Source: a virus. From it: 64,000 nucleotides of DNA. The notes beneath the pieces are model-generated. The model did not search any database, was not told the origin of the DNA, and was given only the letters and a program-made list of their open reading frames with translations. The position numbers and the translations under genes were made by a program. The DNA is taken from positions 20,122 to 84,121 of IMG/VR virus record IMGVR_UViG_3300008267_000019; one strand, written 5' to 3'. This document shows positions 20,601 to 30,100 of the stretch, piece by piece; the stretch's first letter is position 1; the number at the start of each line of letters is the position of its first letter.

Positions 20601-23600
20601 ACTACAGCAGATGGACAAACAGTATTTTATGTACATGACAATGCTTGGTATAAAGCAGAAAATTTAAGTGCTAGTCCTGAAGAAATTGCTATTGATAAAG
20701 AAAAGAATTTCTTAATAAGAAAAGCTATTATCTCTAAAGGAAAAGTAAATAGCAAAGTAGATTATAAAAGCTTTGGAAGATTATTTAAAACAGCTGACGG
20801 TAAAAAAGTGACTGTATCAGAAGCTATGCCTGATAAAAATTTAGTATTAGGTATAGGAAAAGATGGAGCTATAGAACTTTCTGGAAATAGTTCAGAAGTT
20901 ATGAAAGATGCTAAAATCTTAAAGAATAATCCTGAAGATGGTAGGTTATATGCAGTTGTTAAAGTAGGACCTAATGAATACATGCCTATTCCTTTACAAA
21001 GAAAACCTATAAACCAAGAAACTGTAGATTCAATTATTTTAGCAATTGAAGCTCACTTAACTAATGATCCTGAAAATGCTGTAGTAAAAGCTATTGCAGA
21101 ATCTTCTTTAGGATTAGACATTACTACTACTAAAGGATTATCAGATTACTTGAGTCAGTTTATTTACATATATCCTACTGAAGGTAAAGAAGGTTTAGAA
21201 AATGCATTAATTAGCAACGGTGGTACTAAAAGTACTTTAAAGTCTTCTATGCCATTAATTACTGTAACTCCTACAGGAATACAATTTGGTAGACCAGGAA
21301 TACAAGCGGCCAATTATATGGACGCTAATAATAATAAGATAGTACAGTATGCTATTAATATTTCTCAAAATTTTAATAAAACTACTGCAGGAGAAGCTAG
21401 AAATAGTTTAAACTTAAATAAACTAAGAACAGTATTAGAATCAGGTAAAGTATTAGCTAATGCTAATAAAAATACTTTAAGCAAAGATGGTAACTCTGTA
21501 ATTATATTAAATCCTGAAGGAGATACTAAAACAGATACTTATAGAGAGTTTGTAAAAGAGAATTACGAAAGTAATATCTTGTCAGTAAACATAGGCTCAG
21601 ATGAAAATCCTAAATGGGCCTATACTATACAACCTACTATTTTATTTGACACAGCATTTGCTAACATGCCTACTCAAGTAGTTGCATCTAAAGCACAGTC
21701 TACTGTAGCACCTGTACCTAGCCAAACTGCACGTACTACACAAGAACCTACTCAAGCTGTAGAAAAACTTTATTATAAAGGAGTAAATCCTACAGTAGAT
21801 ACAATTGTAACTTCCGATGATAGGGTATTACTTATTAAACGTAAAGAAGGAGCTACAGAAGGGGGCAAGTGGGCAATTCCTGGCGGCTTTGTAGATACTA
21901 ATTCTAAACCAGGTGAAGCTTGGACTCCAGGAAAAGAAACAGTAGAAGAAGCAGCTGTTAGAGAAATTAAAGAAGAAACAGGTCTTAAAATTTCTCCAAA
22001 GTCAGTAGTATTTTCTGAAAAAATTGATGATAGATCTAGAGATCCTAGAAACACAGAAGAGTCTTGGATAGAGAATTCTCTTTATACTGTTAATATTCCA
22101 GCAAAACAAATGCAAAAAGCAAAAGGAGCAGACGATGCTTCTGAAGCTAGATGGTTTACTAAAGAAGAACTATCTCAAATGCCTGCATCTGATTTTGCTT
22201 TTGATCACAGTAAAGTATTAGAAAGAAATAATTTAAGGACACCTTTAACAGCTAATAATAATATAGAATCTCAAAAAGCTGATATAGAAAGAAGAAGACA
22301 AAAAGCAATTGAATTTAATAAAGGAGCTAAACCTGTTACTGAAGAAGATTTTAAAGAATTTGATGAAAATTTTGTACTTACAGAAGAATATAAAAAATTA
22401 TTAGGTACGTATGATTTTGATTTAGATCCAGAATCTAGATCTGATAATGATTTAGTAGGTAATATTAAATCTATACAAGAAGGTATAGATTTAATTAATG
22501 CCAAATATGATGCAGAGTTAGCAGCTTTAGAACAACCTTCTACAGACATAGAAGTTAAAAGAGCCGATATAGAAAGAAGAAAAGCTTTAAGTAAAATAGT
22601 TGAGTTAGACACAAGAATATCTGATGAAGAAGTCGATGCAGTACAACCTGAACCAGGAGTAAGGGTTACTTATTATTTACCAGAAGGTAAAACTACAGAT
22701 GGAAGAGATATTTCAAAAATACCCAGAGGTTCTATTGAAAGATATACTACAGAAACTAAAGTTTTTTATGGTTTTGAAGAAGCTGAACAAGAAGCAAAAG
22801 CGTGGATTAAATCTAAATATGATGAAGAACTAGCAGCTTTAGAAGCTGCTCCTATTGCATCTGAGATTTCTGTAGAAGAGCAAGTAGAACAAAATGTTCC
22901 TACATCATTAGCAGAAAATATATTAGCGCAAGGAGTTGATTTAGCAGAAATTAATGATACTATCGAAGCATTAAATAGTGGTAATATTAATGAAGAAGCT
23001 TTAGCAGAAGCGGGTTATGAATCTACAGAACAAGCATTAGCAGCTTATCAAGAGGCTAAAGATTTATATAATAAAAGAGCTGAAGATACCGAGACTATTA
23101 CTTTGCCTAACGGTGAGACTATCACTATTACAGGTAATGATTTAGATATTAACGATCTAGCAGAGGATGAAATAGATGATTTTTTAGTTAGAACATTAAC
23201 TAAAGAACAAATAGAAGCGCAAAAAGGAGAAATAGATGAGATGATCATCTATGGTTTAAATACTACTACTCAGTCATCTTTAATAGCTTTTTTATCAGCT
23301 GATATAATTAATGCTGCTTTAAATGCTAAAGAAGTTGGAGGCAAACGCAGCGTAAAGGCTAAAGAAATCTTAGACAAGCATGAAGAGTCTTTTAAAATAT
23401 TATCTGAATTCTTTAAAAAGAAAAATTTAGTAAATAGAGCAAAACATGTTGATGCTGTATTAAGTCAATTTGATAAAGTAAGAAGATTAGTAAACCAAAA
23501 CATGAGTAAGTTTACTACAGGAAATTTATCAGAAGAAGTAGAATACGATGATAATCAGCAAGCAGTAGGACTAGAGCGTACCTACGCAGATGATTGGACC

Positions 23601-26600
23601 TTCACAGTAGACTCTAAGAATACTGCTTCTGCTGATTTAAAACAATTTTTCAGTGTAATAACAGCTCAAGATGAAAATGGTGTAATTAAAAATCCTCTAG
23701 GATTTAATGAGATTATTCCTTTTGATGTTGTGTATAATACTCTTCATGAACTACTGGCTAATAAGCCTGCTGATTATGAAACAATGATAGATATCCTAGA
23801 GTTAAATTATAATAGATTTCCTTGGATAAAATCAGTAGTAGAAAAATTAGAAGCAGCTCCTGAAAGAATTCAAAACGAGTTTGTTTCTGATATGTCTAAG
23901 CATCATATAGACATGCAGTTTGTTATGTGGTCAAAAGATCCTAATGGAAATTATTTATTACAAACATGGTCTGCTAATAAATCATCTATTGAAAATAGAC
24001 TTAGAGCTATATGGTCTTCTAATTTAAAAGGTGTAGCAACTCAAAGTAACTTAGTTTATGTAGATGAAAATGATGTTTATCAATTTAATCGTACTGTAGC
24101 AGATAGTTTAATAGCGCAAGCAGAAGAATTTGGTATGAAGCCTGAAGATGTAACCAATGAAGCATTAGCTACATGGTTAGGAAATTTTGGTATAGTACTT
24201 AATGACGAAACTTATAATGATCTTAGAAAAGGAAGATACTTTAATAATGGCAGACAAGACTGGAATAAATTATTTAATAGCTCTAAAGGAATTGTAAAAG
24301 TACTTGCTAAAGAACTAAAGAAAAAAATAGACGGGGAAATAGATGTTGAAAATTCTAATATATTAAATGACACAGCAGTAAAAGCATTAGCTTCTTTGGA
24401 TGCAGCTAATACTTTAAATTCTTTTAGTAACTCTTTTAGAGCAGGTGGTAAAACTGTTTACTCTTATGGAAATAATAATTTCTTAGTAAATCGCATGCGA
24501 GATTTAACAGCATATGATTCACAGAATAAAATGTTTTTAAATCCTGATTTAATAGATAATCTAAAAAACATTTCTTTTAGTCGTGATAGTTTATGGCTGG
24601 ATGAATTAACTAGTGATAAAGAAATAGGAACAAAAACTAGACAAACATTAAAAGTTGGTTATCTATCATTAGAAGCTTTAAAAAGATTATATACTAAATC
24701 TGAAGACAATAGAAAATTAAATAATCTTACTGCTGCAGAACATGAAGTAACTAAATTAGGTTTTTTCCAAAATGTATCTGGAGAAATTTTTGACAAAGAA
24801 GGCAGAAGAGTCGTAGACTTTTTCTATCCTACTATGTCTGATAAGACTACTATGCTTACGATCAAAGCCCTCGCAAGAGAGATAAGCTATACTAATTCTA
24901 AATTATCTGAGGAAAATTTAAAGTTATTATATAAAGCAATAGTACAACCAGAAATAAATAGAATTAGAGACAAGCAAGCTAAAAATGTAAAAGGTTATGA
25001 ACCTAATTATTTTTATTTCTTGCCTGCTTTAAACAAATTAACTATAGATGTTAATGGTGTAACTAAAAGATTCTTAGATATAGTTTTAGATAAAACAGAT
25101 GTATTATACGATCCTGCAGTACAAGCAGCTGTAATGTCAGAAATTTCTACAACATTTAATAAATTAGTTTTAGATAAATTAGATGAGTGGAATACTTTAG
25201 GTATAGGTAAAATTATAGTAGATGAAAACGGAAAAGTTACCGACAACTATACTTTTATGGATAAATCCTACATGGAAACAGTTGCAAAAGGAACTAAAGG
25301 AAAAGGACGTGTAGAATATGCCGCAGCAGATTTTGTATATAATTATTTAATTTCTAATGCAGAAGCCTATAAATTATTTGCTGGGGATCCTGCTTTATAT
25401 GCTAAGTTTAAAACTAAAAAGAAATATGCCGAAAGCATTAACAAAACCGTAGAAACTTTAACAGAAGAAGACTTAGAAACTTGGTTAGATCAAAACCTAC
25501 AAGAAACTTTTATAAACATAGGTAAACGTCTTGCAGGAGATATTGCTCCAGGTATGGAGCTAGCTAATAGTATGGATAATGTTTACTATCAAGTTTATTT
25601 AGAAGATAAAGAAATTGCTAGTAATAATGTTAAGGATAGTGTTCAGAGAGAATTCTTTGAGAAAATAGTTAGTACATATGCTGATAAGAAAAAAGGATAT
25701 GGAGCTATAGAAGGATCAGATGCGCAGGAATATACTACTTGGCAAGAGCATTTATATGTAATGAAGCAACTAGGTAGGTTGACTAAAAAGCAATTTGATA
25801 CTTTTACTAAAAAACTTACTGCGCAAAGTCAAGGTAATTTTAGCAAAGAAAATAGGTTAACTTACGACGAACTAGGAATAATTTTACAGCCAATTAAACC
25901 TGTATATGTAGGTAACATAGCTTCTAAAGAAGAAAATGTAGATCGTAGAATATATATTAAATCTTCTAGCTTTCCATTAATCCCAGAATTAACGTCAGGC
26001 CTCCAGATAGATAAAATCCGTAAAGGATTAGAAAAGTTTGAAACAGAAGTAGGAAAGACAGTTACTAAGGACGGAGTTCCTGCTTTTGTTCGAGCTTCTT
26101 TTGGAACTGCTAATAAAGTAGGAGCCGTTAAAAATTCTGTAGAAACATTTGATGACAATGGCAATGTATTAGATAACTTTGAAGTTAAACCTGAAAATAC
26201 TTTATTACTATCAAGAGCTAACTTTAGAATACAGCAAGACGTGCCATATAAACGCGAAAAAGATAGCATCAATGTAGGAACCCAGGAAGCAGTGTTATTA
26301 TTTGTAAATCTTCTTAATACGCAAGTTACTACCGATAAAACAGGTAAAGAATTACTAGATAATTACAATAAAAACTATCAAGAATTATTTGCTTACAATC
26401 AAGAAAAGTTGGCTAAAAAATTAGGACTTATAGAAGAAGTTGCAGATGGTGCAGATCTTAGTAACCTAACAAGTATTCCTACAACTGATGTATTTACTAA
26501 AGTAGAAGAGTTTAATAACAAACTAAAAAGTGCATCTCCAATTAAAAAAGTATCTATGCAAGAGGTTTTTGCAGAAGAAGTTGGGGAAGATACACTAGAA

Positions 26601-26708
26601 AGAGTTAACTTTATAAACAAAAATTTTGATAAAATCGTAGAAGAGCTAGCAAAAGCTAAAGTTAATATCTTCTTTGATGAAAATAACGAATTTAAAAAAT
26701 GTGATTAA
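17652..26708 (+). CDS. Giant polyvalent protein: Nudix domain plus first RNA polymerase barrel
   Basis: 3018 residues, the largest gene here. Residues about 90-320 are Gly/Ala-rich and hydrophobic, suited to membrane crossing. Residues about 1372-1525 form a Nudix hydrolase domain: GGKWAIPGGFVD, then VEEAAVREIKEETGL (REUxEExGU core), then WFTKEEL. Residues about 1540-1735 contain two copies of a linker beginning DIERR and ending ELAALE. Near residues 2740-2860, PVYVGN, RRIYIKSSSFPLIPEL and VRASFGTANKVGAV resemble the first (Lys-bearing) double-psi barrel of crAss-like RNA polymerases. The matching catalytic barrel lies two genes downstream. This fits an injected polymerase chain fused to effector domains. 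The polymerase half is inferred from gene order and motif style. Confidence 0.65.
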   Translation: MKAPKKELKPNPLHQQLKDFATKNADNIGYNKEYVEELSTITPENTSYKGVEALHAPKEADIYDPYEAYINRTELHSGRFDINELNRLRAENQSNWAQAGNAIGQLAVNIVPQIASTVSNMINVPGWFSAEAAAANPIQEWASGIKEWSQEAMPIYEETPGQMNMADPAWWFSRGEGLIESMTSFAIPGGIAGKAVSAGFKGLGAVTRGKQLVRAVLGAEKSAGLLKGMSTLGTAALLNQAEGATIAADVYKNTLDYQLKKNGGNVDLAKKMASEAAATAMSINRINILLNLTSASAFLTPFKQTRNLLKTQGIGSTLSKIGLEAGQEATEELINLVGQKAGEAKGREEEDYVAKGLEAIGTMEGFESVFLGALGGAGQTGLVDASQYSKYGAGSTKDAEGNRISYAQYQSDLYNQQQQTIKELEDQGVQVSDSLMNVKDAVVFNEKRNKAAAEGNQEEYDRLNNQMFENQALKAFQSGTTKVLENLYKAEAERDVEEVGQEYIDKANQAVKDLQTLESVYNNFEEYTNVNDIFFNRANKIRTDRNLGYIQDAAKTNNLELAQLVRNIAGKYEYDVEREVLYKKEGEVERTETVTEKAPLTYSMSDLENNTGQTEGQKKVYNKFLKEVKKLDAYKREVGYQQAISNGEKILEDNNKEFAELTSPEAQEAALLKQEKVAAIKSAYKEVASTSSRARIQALMDTIEDPDFKRVAQLRLDALDKAKASNLQQKKKDFATKTMESKISKASLEELATIQEEINKADPNDISKTAKAALLNKVEFRARQLNNQVLDPQETAEIQDPFADFDSRSPEELENEIELEQKSFDTTIPSDFPNNEKEGKDVETEVENAAVDLLGSDKSLIIGTDENGNLVYNYEKSAEGYNRAAFLSREFNQTENVGIVDREEITNDVINSKLLDPDFLLAGTALTMEVDNDYTGEKYDPTSTTRETIAWPLRLKQIIDKYEVLGQDYRQSYEYITEAPIKVTTADGQTVFYVHDNAWYKAENLSASPEEIAIDKEKNFLIRKAIISKGKVNSKVDYKSFGRLFKTADGKKVTVSEAMPDKNLVLGIGKDGAIELSGNSSEVMKDAKILKNNPEDGRLYAVVKVGPNEYMPIPLQRKPINQETVDSIILAIEAHLTNDPENAVVKAIAESSLGLDITTTKGLSDYLSQFIYIYPTEGKEGLENALISNGGTKSTLKSSMPLITVTPTGIQFGRPGIQAANYMDANNNKIVQYAINISQNFNKTTAGEARNSLNLNKLRTVLESGKVLANANKNTLSKDGNSVIILNPEGDTKTDTYREFVKENYESNILSVNIGSDENPKWAYTIQPTILFDTAFANMPTQVVASKAQSTVAPVPSQTARTTQEPTQAVEKLYYKGVNPTVDTIVTSDDRVLLIKRKEGATEGGKWAIPGGFVDTNSKPGEAWTPGKETVEEAAVREIKEETGLKISPKSVVFSEKIDDRSRDPRNTEESWIENSLYTVNIPAKQMQKAKGADDASEARWFTKEELSQMPASDFAFDHSKVLERNNLRTPLTANNNIESQKADIERRRQKAIEFNKGAKPVTEEDFKEFDENFVLTEEYKKLLGTYDFDLDPESRSDNDLVGNIKSIQEGIDLINAKYDAELAALEQPSTDIEVKRADIERRKALSKIVELDTRISDEEVDAVQPEPGVRVTYYLPEGKTTDGRDISKIPRGSIERYTTETKVFYGFEEAEQEAKAWIKSKYDEELAALEAAPIASEISVEEQVEQNVPTSLAENILAQGVDLAEINDTIEALNSGNINEEALAEAGYESTEQALAAYQEAKDLYNKRAEDTETITLPNGETITITGNDLDINDLAEDEIDDFLVRTLTKEQIEAQKGEIDEMIIYGLNTTTQSSLIAFLSADIINAALNAKEVGGKRSVKAKEILDKHEESFKILSEFFKKKNLVNRAKHVDAVLSQFDKVRRLVNQNMSKFTTGNLSEEVEYDDNQQAVGLERTYADDWTFTVDSKNTASADLKQFFSVITAQDENGVIKNPLGFNEIIPFDVVYNTLHELLANKPADYETMIDILELNYNRFPWIKSVVEKLEAAPERIQNEFVSDMSKHHIDMQFVMWSKDPNGNYLLQTWSANKSSIENRLRAIWSSNLKGVATQSNLVYVDENDVYQFNRTVADSLIAQAEEFGMKPEDVTNEALATWLGNFGIVLNDETYNDLRKGRYFNNGRQDWNKLFNSSKGIVKVLAKELKKKIDGEIDVENSNILNDTAVKALASLDAANTLNSFSNSFRAGGKTVYSYGNNNFLVNRMRDLTAYDSQNKMFLNPDLIDNLKNISFSRDSLWLDELTSDKEIGTKTRQTLKVGYLSLEALKRLYTKSEDNRKLNNLTAAEHEVTKLGFFQNVSGEIFDKEGRRVVDFFYPTMSDKTTMLTIKALAREISYTNSKLSEENLKLLYKAIVQPEINRIRDKQAKNVKGYEPNYFYFLPALNKLTIDVNGVTKRFLDIVLDKTDVLYDPAVQAAVMSEISTTFNKLVLDKLDEWNTLGIGKIIVDENGKVTDNYTFMDKSYMETVAKGTKGKGRVEYAAADFVYNYLISNAEAYKLFAGDPALYAKFKTKKKYAESINKTVETLTEEDLETWLDQNLQETFINIGKRLAGDIAPGMELANSMDNVYYQVYLEDKEIASNNVKDSVQREFFEKIVSTYADKKKGYGAIEGSDAQEYTTWQEHLYVMKQLGRLTKKQFDTFTKKLTAQSQGNFSKENRLTYDELGIILQPIKPVYVGNIASKEENVDRRIYIKSSSFPLIPELTSGLQIDKIRKGLEKFETEVGKTVTKDGVPAFVRASFGTANKVGAVKNSVETFDDNGNVLDNFEVKPENTLLLSRANFRIQQDVPYKREKDSINVGTQEAVLLFVNLLNTQVTTDKTGKELLDNYNKNYQELFAYNQEKLAKKLGLIEEVADGADLSNLTSIPTTDVFTKVEEFNNKLKSASPIKKVSMQEVFAEEVGEDTLERVNFINKNFDKIVEELAKAKVNIFFDENNEFKKCD
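22278..22850 (+). repeat. Two-copy protein-level repeat after the Nudix domain
   Basis: Copy 1 encodes DIERRRQKAIEF and ends INAKYDAELAALE; copy 2 encodes DIERRKALSKIVEL and ends KSKYDEELAALE. Each unit is about 90 residues. The flanks are more alike than the middles, so the units look like linker modules in which inner sequence has been exchanged or has diverged. Confidence 0.6.
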
Positions 26709-27181
26709 TGGAAAAATTACTTACAGACATAGAACAAAAAGAGCTTAATAAATTTGGAAAGTTAGAACTTACTGCTTCCCAAGTTTATTTGCATTTGTCT
26801 AACCGCATGAAAACATTAGGTTACTTTGGTGCAGAAAAATTTTTCTTATCAGAATCTAATAGTGAAAGAGAACACTATGGTAAAATAGAAAAATTTGCTA
26901 ATGATTTAGGATGTGAACTTTCAGTAGAAGCTTTAGATGCTGTAGAATGTAATTGCACAGATATTAAATCTGCTTTACAAATGGCATATGATATGGAGAA
27001 AGAGTTAATGAATTCTTATGAAACTTCTGCTAGAAAATCTGATTTAACATTAAAAGTAGTTTTATTGTTACAAGACTTTACTACTCACCAAGTAGGAGCC
27101 GTAGGAGAATATGGTGATTTGCTAGCAAGATTAGCTCTTACAGATAACATGTTATTATTCGATCAAGAATTAGGCAACTAA
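26708..27181 (+). CDS. Ferritin-like diiron protein
   Basis: 157 residues reading as a four-helix ferritin. Aligned by eye with bacterial ferritin FtnA, all ferroxidase ligands are present: E20 (seven residues before Y27), E53 and H56 as ExxH in SEREHYG, E97 in YDMEKEL, and Q128 in THQVG. FtnA positions E126 and E130 are His and Gly here. The C-terminal LFDQEL matches the usual ferritin end. Members oxidise Fe(II) and store it as mineral in 24-mers; small variants also protect DNA from peroxide. The start overlaps the stop of the 3018-residue gene (TAATG) and the catalytic polymerase gene follows after 11 bases, so it is co-expressed with virion proteins. Whether it is packaged is unknown. 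Confidence 0.85.
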   Translation: MEKLLTDIEQKELNKFGKLELTASQVYLHLSNRMKTLGYFGAEKFFLSESNSEREHYGKIEKFANDLGCELSVEALDAVECNCTDIKSALQMAYDMEKELMNSYETSARKSDLTLKVVLLLQDFTTHQVGAVGEYGDLLARLALTDNMLLFDQELGN

Positions 27182-27192
27182 AATAATTTATA

Positions 27193-30100
27193 ATGGCTTG
27201 TCAGTATTTTGTTAACGGCAACTGGGTTACAGAAGAGCAGTTTAAAGAAATTTTAAATAATGGTTTATTAGACAATCTAATTGCTGATAATACTGTTAAA
27301 TTAAAAAACTTTAAAATAGATCAATCAAAAGTATTATCTAGAGAGACTAGACGAGTAGAAAGAAAAACTATTCCCGCTGCAAAGCTTGCTGATATATTAG
27401 CAAAAGAAATTAAGTCTCGTCAAGGATATCCTTCAAACTTACTTTCTGCTTTAGAACTTACTGAAGATGGCCAAGATTTTAAGATTCCATTATGGGCATC
27501 TCCTTATGCTGCAAAATTTGAAAGCTTACTTACTTCTCTCGTTACTAATAAAGTTATTAAACAAAAGTTTGCAGGAATGTCAGGAGTCCTTGGATCAGAA
27601 GAAGGATTTAGAATTAAACAAGGAGATGCTGCTGCAGGAGAATTAAAAAATTCAGGTATTGTATTTACTAAAAACTTTGATCCAGAAAAAGGATTACAAC
27701 CATTACGTGTAGATCCTGAAACAGGTAAAATGCTTCCTGCACAAATAATGTTGCCTTTTAAATTTAGAGACGAATCTGGAAAAATTTTGCCTTTAGAAGA
27801 TTTTTTAATTAAAGATGAATCTGGAAAATTTATATTAGATACTTCTAAATTTCCTCAAAAATTATTAAATCTTTTTGGTTTCCGTATTCCTACACAGGAA
27901 CGTAACTCTATGGCAGCTGTAGAAATAGTAGGATTCTTACCTGAAGCATCTGGAGATCTAATTTTAGCACCTAGAGATTTTACAAAACAAATGGGTTCTG
28001 ACTTTGACGTTGATAAGTTATATACTTATATGTACAATCATTTCTACGACAGAAATACAGGAAAGATCTATACTAATTTTATATCTAATAAAGAAAAATT
28101 AGAAAAATTAATTAAGATTCAAAAAGAAACTATTGAAGATTTAAAAGCAGAGTTTAAATTAAATAAAGAAGATAGAAAACTAATTGATGCATATATTAAA
28201 GAAAAATTAGAATATACATCAGAAAATGAAGAAATACCTAGTGAACTATCACAAAAAGCTTCTGAAATAATTTCTAAAAGTTTATCAGAAGATTTACAAA
28301 ATAAATTAGATGCAGCTTTTGATTCATTATCAGTATTAAATAGATCTTATAAATCTTCTAGACAAAATAATATACTAGATGTGCATCTAGATATTATGAC
28401 TAGTAATAATCCAGAAGTTATTTCTAGTATTATAGCATTAGATTCCTTTGGGGAATTTGAAGATCTAGCTGCTGACATAAGTAAAATACGTAAAGCTCAA
28501 GGCTTAATTTCTGATCCTGTTACTATTCTTTCAGATTCTTATCAAAGAAAAAAGTTTATTAATGCAACTGAAGGTAAAAATGGAGTAGGTGCATTCTCTT
28601 TAGACTCTACTTTTAATGCTACAGCACAAGGAAAAGATTTGTTATACGTCAATATGAGCGACGAAACATATCAAGATATTATAAATAATAATGCTCCAGG
28701 TAGTATAGCTGCAAAATTATTAGAAAACAATAATCCTGTAACTAAATTTGGAGATACTGTTTCTATGGGGGATCTTTCTAATGAATATACTTTAAGATCT
28801 CAACAGCTTATTATTAAAGCTAAAGCAGAAAAAAGAGAATTAACTAAGAAAGAAAAACAATCTTTAAAATTTAAGTCTAATATTATTAGGGCCCTACAAT
28901 CTACATCAGTGGATAATGAAAAAGCACAGATCTTAGATAAATTAAACATTAATGATAATACTTTTGATGCTATTAGAGCATTAGTGCAATTAGGTTTTGA
29001 AGAAAAAGATATCGTAGGTTTAATTACTCAAGAGATTGTTTGGGAATATGTAAGTAATTTAAAAGAAGCAGGATCTTCTTTAATGGGCTATACTCCTAAT
29101 ATGGAGCAAAAAGTTTATGAAGATCTTATAAAAAAATATGACAAACAAGAAAGATACAATAAACTTACTGTTGCACAAATAGAACAGTTTAGTTCTGGAT
29201 CTAGTGAAAAATTATTAGAAAATATAGCTAATAAAAAATTACAAGAGTCTAATAAAGAAACTACTACACCTGATTATAATATAGAACAGCTAGCATTACT
29301 AGATAAATTTAGATATTTAACAGAAGTAGGAAAAGATATTAAAAAACTACAATCAGGAATAAATGCATTCTCTAAAGGTCTTCCTAAATCTTTAATAGAA
29401 GTACAAAGTAAAATCAAACAAATAAGCAATTTAACTACTTCTAAAGTATACAATGCCGATAAGTTATTAGGAGAAATTAATAATGAAGGGATATTAGTAA
29501 ATCCTACTACTCTTAATGGATTTGCTAGTTATTATGGAACTAACTTTGCAGATAAAATATTTAATAATTATTTTCCATATAATATTCAAGGATTTAAAAG
29601 TGTAACACAGGAAGTGCAAGCTCACATGCCTCAAGGAGCAGATATAAGTGTTACTCGCCAAGCAGAATTACAACAAGAAATATTTAATAATGTAAAGTCT
29701 TTCTTGTATGCAAATTCTGATACTAATCTATTTGGGGAAGATCCTGATTCAGAGCGCAGAAGATTATTTGTAGATTCTAAAGATAATATGAGTCTTGCAA
29801 CTATTCTATCTAAGTTATCTAGTCAAGAATGGTTTCAAAAAAATGGTTTCTTAAACAAACTTTCTTTTGATTTAAATAAAAACGGTAAAGTTTCTAGAAT
29901 AATGTTTGAATCTGCAACAGGTGAAAACTTTGATGAAAGAGATATATATGATGGATTTAATTATTTATTAAGTAAAAATTTTCCAATAAAAAATCCATCA
30001 TCCCCAGATGGCACTTTTAATAGTATAGAATATACTTCTAGAATGCTGGCACAAGAACTTGTAGCTGCTGCATATTTAGAGGGCGGTACTCAAGGAGCTG

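Noticed and set aside
25862-26272. 136-aa antisense frame opposite the end of the 3018-residue gene
   Set aside because: It mirrors the coding strand and has no start region or recognised domain.
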